NCBI GenBank assembly: GCA_958443615.1
Contig: CAUCLI010000026.1
Coordinates: 1-16,128 of the forward strand
Direction of reading: 5' to 3'
DNA length: 16,128 nt
Origin: an uncultured Collinsella sp.
Lineage (GTDB): Bacteria; Actinomycetota; Coriobacteriia; Coriobacteriales; Coriobacteriaceae
Both the position numbers and the translations under genes were made by a program. Under the pieces are notes generated by a model. The model saw only the letters and a list, made by a program, of their open reading frames with translations. It was not told where the DNA came from and ran no database searches. Shown one piece after another: positions 13,424-16,128 of this stretch (its first letter is position 1; every line of letters begins with the position of its first letter).

Positions 13424-14377
13424 TTACGCGTCCTTCATCTTCACGTCGAGAGCGTCACGCAGGCCGTCGCCGAGCAGCGTGAATGCGAGCACGGTGGTCA
13501 GGATGGCGATGCCGGGCATGATCATCAGCCACGGCTCGGTCTGCAGGAACTTCTGGCCCTCCTGGATGAGGGTGCCCCACGAGGGGTTCGGCGGGACGAC
13601 GCCCAGGCCCAAGAAGGACAGGGCGGACTCGGTCAGGATGGCGCCGCCGATATTCATGGTCGCATAGACCACGATGGAGGCAACGGAGTTCGGGAAGATG
13701 TGGCGGGCGATGATGCGCGCGTCGGAGGCGCCCATGGAACGGGCGGCGTCAACGTAGTCGCTCTCCTTGACGGAGAGGATCGCGGAGCGGAAGACGCGGG
13801 CGATCGACGGCCAGCCAAGGATGCCGATGGCGATGAACACGTTTTGGATGCCATTGCCGATGACCGCGATCATGGCGATGACGAAGAGCGTGTAGGGGAA
13901 CGCCAGGAAGATGTCGGCGAGGCGCATGATGATCGTGTCCCAGATGCCGCCGTAATACGCGGCGAGGGCTCCCATCACGAGTCCGATGACGGTGGAAATG
14001 CCCGTGGCGACGATGCCGACGGTCAGGGAGATGCGCGCGCCGTAGATGACGCGGGAGAGCACGTCGCGGCCGAGCGTGTCGGTGCCGAAGGGATGCTCCA
14101 GCGAGGGAGCCAGACGAGAGTTCACCGCCATGGTCGCCGTATCGGAGGCGTTCGGGTCACCGAGGACCTGCGGGACCCACAGGTCCGCAGAGACCGCGAT
14201 CACGACGACGAAGAGGATCCAGATGATCGCGAACATCGCGAGCTTGTTCTTCTTCAGGCGCTTGAGGGCGTCACCCCAAAGGGTGCGCGTGGGCTTGTCG
14301 GAGCCAGCGGCGACGACATGAGACTCGGCCGCGGCGGCGCGGACCTGCTCGCCCATCTTATTCATAGGGTACTGCAC
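13424..14377 (-). CDS. oppC: Oligopeptide ABC transporter permease OppC
   Basis: This is one of the two membrane subunits of the peptide importer. The 317 residues begin with a polar N-terminus of about 45 residues, then a first membrane segment (AMFAIIWILFVVVIAVSADLW), the HPFGTDTLGRDVLSRVIYGARISL motif typical of OppC/DppC, and about five further segments. The EAA loop that docks on the ATPase is at YVDAARSMGASDARIIARHIFPN. Translation starts at a GTG (14377) with AGGAGG 7 bases upstream; the later ATG at 14365 has no well-placed site. The ribosome-binding site overlaps the oppB stop codon (TAGGAGG), linking the two permeases. Confidence 0.96.
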   Translation of the reverse strand: MQYPMNKMGEQVRAAAAESHVVAAGSDKPTRTLWGDALKRLKKNKLAMFAIIWILFVVVIAVSADLWVPQVLGDPNASDTATMAVNSRLAPSLEHPFGTDTLGRDVLSRVIYGARISLTVGIVATGISTVIGLVMGALAAYYGGIWDTIIMRLADIFLAFPYTLFVIAMIAVIGNGIQNVFIAIGILGWPSIARVFRSAILSVKESDYVDAARSMGASDARIIARHIFPNSVASIVVYATMNIGGAILTESALSFLGLGVVPPNPSWGTLIQEGQKFLQTEPWLMIMPGIAILTTVLAFTLLGDGLRDALDVKMKDA

Positions 14378-14388
14378 GTCTCTGCCTC

Positions 14389-15423
14389 CTACTTCTCACT
14401 CTTGTTGCCAAGGCGGATACGCGGATCGAGGAACGCGTAGCTCACGTCGACGATGAGGTTGATGACCATAACGACGATGACGATGACCGTGACGGAACCC
14501 ATGACGATGGGCCAGTCGCGGCGGGTGATGGCCTGATAGGTCATCTGGCCGATACCGGGCCAGTTGAACACCGTCTCAGTCAGGATGGCGCCGGCGAGCA
14601 TGGCGCCGAAGTCCATGCCGACGTAGGTGACGACCGGGATGAGGGCGTTCTTGAGCGCGTGATGGAAGATGATCGAGCGCTTGGAGAGGCCCTTGGCCTT
14701 CGCGGTGCGGATGTAGTCCTGGTTCATGACCTCGATCAACTGGGAGCGCATGATGCGCGCGGTGTAAGCCGTGGACACGGCGGCCAACGTGATGGCGGGC
14801 AGGATGTAGTACATCCAGCCGGGGAACATCGGGCGAGGGCCGGGGACACCGGAGACGGGAAGCGCGATGGCGCCGCCGGTGACGTCCTTGAGCCAGATGC
14901 CGAAGATCAGCTGGAGCAACAGGCCGAGCCAGAAGGCGGGCATCGCGACGAGCAGGGACGTGGTGAGGGTCACGAGGATGTCCCAGAAGGAGTAGCGCTT
15001 GATCGCCGAGATGATGCCGGCGCCGATGCCCACGATCGCCTCGATGACGATTGCCACGATCGCGATCTGCACCGTGTAGGGGTAGGCGTCGATGATCATG
15101 GTCGACACGTCGGTGCCGCGCTGATAGGAACGGCCGAGGTCACCGTGGAGCAGACCGCCCAGATAGGTGAAGTAACGATCCCACATGGGGGTCTCGATGG
15201 TGTCACCGTTCTCGTCGAAGACGATGTCACCGTTCTCGTCCGTCACGATCAAGCCGTGAGCGGCGCGGATGTTCATCTCGGTAACCGGGTCGAGCTTCTT
15301 CTCGCCGGCGATCAGCTTGATGGGATCGCCGGGCACGACATTCTGCATGATGAACAGAATGAGCGTGACGCCGAGGAAGACCGGGATGAACTGCAGGATT
15401 CGCTTGAGGATGTACCTGAGCAC
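14389..15423 (-). CDS. oppB: Oligopeptide ABC transporter permease OppB
   Basis: This is the first membrane subunit of the importer and the first gene of oppBCDF. The 344 residues have a membrane segment at about 9-30, a large external loop, and about five further segments. The EAA loop DYIRTAKAKGLSKRSIIFHHALKNALIP is near 226-253. The family motif PGDP (31-34) and LHGDLGRS (92-99) flank the first loop. Within that loop residues 62-75 repeat an acidic DENGD motif, encoded by a 16-bp exact direct repeat, between the usual GL and P of the family. Translation starts at GTG (15423) with GGGAGGG 7 bases upstream. It lies behind the binding-protein gene and a terminator, with a TATAAT element 66 bases upstream of the start. 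Confidence 0.96.
   Translation of the reverse strand: MLRYILKRILQFIPVFLGVTLILFIMQNVVPGDPIKLIAGEKKLDPVTEMNIRAAHGLIVTDENGDIVFDENGDTIETPMWDRYFTYLGGLLHGDLGRSYQRGTDVSTMIIDAYPYTVQIAIVAIVIEAIVGIGAGIISAIKRYSFWDILVTLTTSLLVAMPAFWLGLLLQLIFGIWLKDVTGGAIALPVSGVPGPRPMFPGWMYYILPAITLAAVSTAYTARIMRSQLIEVMNQDYIRTAKAKGLSKRSIIFHHALKNALIPVVTYVGMDFGAMLAGAILTETVFNWPGIGQMTYQAITRRDWPIVMGSVTVIVIVVMVINLIVDVSYAFLDPRIRLGNKSEK
15201..15240. repeat. 16-bp direct repeat inside oppB
   Basis: TGTCACCGTTCTCGTC occurs at 15201-15216 and again at 15225-15240, a period of 24 bases or 8 codons. It encodes the repeated DENGD in the first external loop of OppB and looks like an in-frame tandem duplication. Confidence 0.9.
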
Positions 15424-15485
15424 AGCGATACCCTCCCTAGTCTCATGGACACTACACTTAGCTGCAGTACGACGCAGCGTAAATT

Positions 15486-15500
15486 GTGATTATACGTCAC
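15486..15500. promoter_or_regulatory. oppB promoter -10 with overlapping inverted repeat
   Basis: A perfect TATAAT lies on the minus strand at 15489-15494, 66 bases upstream of the oppB start; I find no good -35 at 16-18 bases. It is overlapped by the inverted repeat GTGA-N7-TCAC (15486-15489 and 15497-15500), which could be an operator. This suggests that oppBCDF can be transcribed separately from the upstream binding protein. Confidence 0.5.
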
Positions 15501-15561
15501 CTGTTACAAAATACTGCGGGGATTATGCGTAGATATGCAACCGTCGTGTGATTTCCCCACA

Positions 15562-15598
15562 TAACAAAAGCAGGACACCGCTTGCGCGATGTCCTGCT
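15562..15598 (-). terminator. Intrinsic terminator after the oppA-like gene
   Basis: On the minus strand a 13-bp stem (15586-15598 with 15569-15581, one wobble) with a GCAA loop is followed by a T-rich run (TTTTGTTAT, the first T shared with the stem). It lies 34 bases past the binding-protein stop codon. Leakage here would let the abundant binding protein exceed the membrane parts, a common arrangement in such operons. Confidence 0.93.
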
Positions 15599-15632
15599 GT
15601 TCATGCGCTATCGAACTTTCGTCCGTCTAGGC

Positions 15633-16128
15633 TTAGGCGAGCTCTGCCGTCTCGAAGTGCGGGATGGTCTGAGCGTCGTAGTTGAAGCTCTTCATGCGAT
15701 CGGAGGCGACGTAGTTGTGAGCGTAGTACATGATCGGGATGACCGGCATGTCCTCGCTGATCATCGCGCAGATCTTGCGGCAAGCAGCCTTGCGCTCCTC
15801 CTCGTCCTGGATCTGACGGGCCTCTTCCATGAGCTTGTCGGCCTCGGGGTTGCTGTACTTCTCGTAGTTGTTGTCAGCGCCCGTGTAGAAGTTCGGGTAC
15901 AGGAAGTTGTCCATGGTCGGGTAGTCGGCGGTCCAGCCAAGGCGGGCGACGGAGAAGGTGCCGTCGGACAGCTTCTGCAGGTAGGTAGCCCACTCAGTGG
16001 TGTCATGGGTGACGGTGAAGCCGACGGCCTCGAGGTCGAGCTGGACAGCGGACATGAGGTCCTCATGGCCACCGTCGCCGTTGTAGTTGAGGGCGATCTC
16101 AAGTCCGCGCTTGCCGTTGGCATCAGCG
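15633..16128 (-). CDS. oppA: Oligopeptide-binding protein OppA-like, C-terminal part
   Basis: This is the last 165 residues of a family 5 solute-binding protein; the frame stays open to the window edge, so the N-terminus and any lipoprotein signal are outside. It would capture peptides outside the cell and deliver them to OppB and OppC. The visible part has the usual C-terminal lobe pattern: GLEIALNYNGDGGHEDLMSA, VQLDLEAVGFTV, ARLGWTADYPTMDNFLYPNFYTG (the W-ADYPD-like motif), EADKLMEEARQIQDEEERKAACRKI and a final DMPVIPIMYYAHNYV. It is intact here, in contrast to the frameshifted relative at 9356-11063, and precedes oppBCDF after a terminator. Confidence 0.93.
   Translation of the reverse strand, partial: ADANGKRGLEIALNYNGDGGHEDLMSAVQLDLEAVGFTVTHDTTEWATYLQKLSDGTFSVARLGWTADYPTMDNFLYPNFYTGADNNYEKYSNPEADKLMEEARQIQDEEERKAACRKICAMISEDMPVIPIMYYAHNYVASDRMKSFNYDAQTIPHFETAELA

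Noticed and set aside
11275..13482. 735-residue open frame on the plus strand
   Set aside because: It lies opposite oppF and oppD, which have all ABC motifs. The plus frame has shadow composition and no homology I recognise.
1..16128. CRISPR array, insertion sequence or prophage
   Set aside because: No series of spaced repeats, transposase, integrase or phage gene is seen on either strand. The only long repeat is the tRNA cassette.

Overview
The window looks like chromosomal DNA of a high-GC Gram-positive anaerobe, most likely an actinobacterium of the Coriobacteriia (a Collinsella/Olsenella-like gut bacterium). This is an inference from GC-rich codon use, a class III anaerobic ribonucleotide reductase under NrdR-type sites, strong Shine-Dalgarno sites, and an oligopeptide ABC importer. 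No rRNA gene or other phylogenetic marker is present. Every protein-coding gene I support lies on the minus strand; only one tRNA-Gly/tRNA-Cys pair is on the plus strand.

Layout from left to right. (1) 132-4561: nrdD, nrdG, folE and birA, transcribed right to left. nrdD carries a promoter overlapped by a near-perfect NrdR box, with a weaker second box one DNA-turn multiple (31 bp) away, and a leader with a long hairpin. A terminator-like hairpin separates folE from birA. (2) 5022-5951: a tRNA cluster with two divergent copies of a tRNA-Gly(GCC)-tRNA-Cys(GCA) cassette. They form a perfect 184-bp inverted repeat around a 461-bp centre that holds tRNA-Val(GAC) and both promoters. The minus-strand tRNA-Cys has a mispaired acceptor stem, so the repeat boundary cuts through a tRNA gene. 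(3) 5966-9071: a partner-switch pair. A large PAS-GAF-PP2C (SpoIIE-type) phosphatase is followed by a protein that joins a STAS antagonist domain to an RsbW-like HATPase domain. No sigma factor is in view. (4) 9179-9267: tRNA-Leu(GAG) with promoter and terminator. (5) 9356-11063: a family 5 solute-binding lipoprotein gene broken by a one-base frameshift. (6) 11263-15423: oppF, oppD, oppC and oppB, preceded at the right edge (15633-16128) by the C-terminal part of an OppA-like binding protein with its own terminator.

How the parts work together. NrdD and NrdG form the oxygen-sensitive dNTP synthesis system, probably repressed by NrdR when (d)ATP is plentiful. FolE starts the pterin/folate route and BirA biotinylates carboxylases or decarboxylases. 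The Opp genes encode a complete peptide importer: two permeases, two ATPases and at least one binding protein. The frameshifted lipoprotein downstream could have been an alternative binding protein for it. The phosphatase and the STAS-HATPase fusion probably form a signal-controlled phosphorylation switch. The strongest unusual observations are the chimeric tRNA-Cys inside the inverted repeat, and the fusion of kinase-type and antagonist domains in one chain next to its presumed phosphatase.
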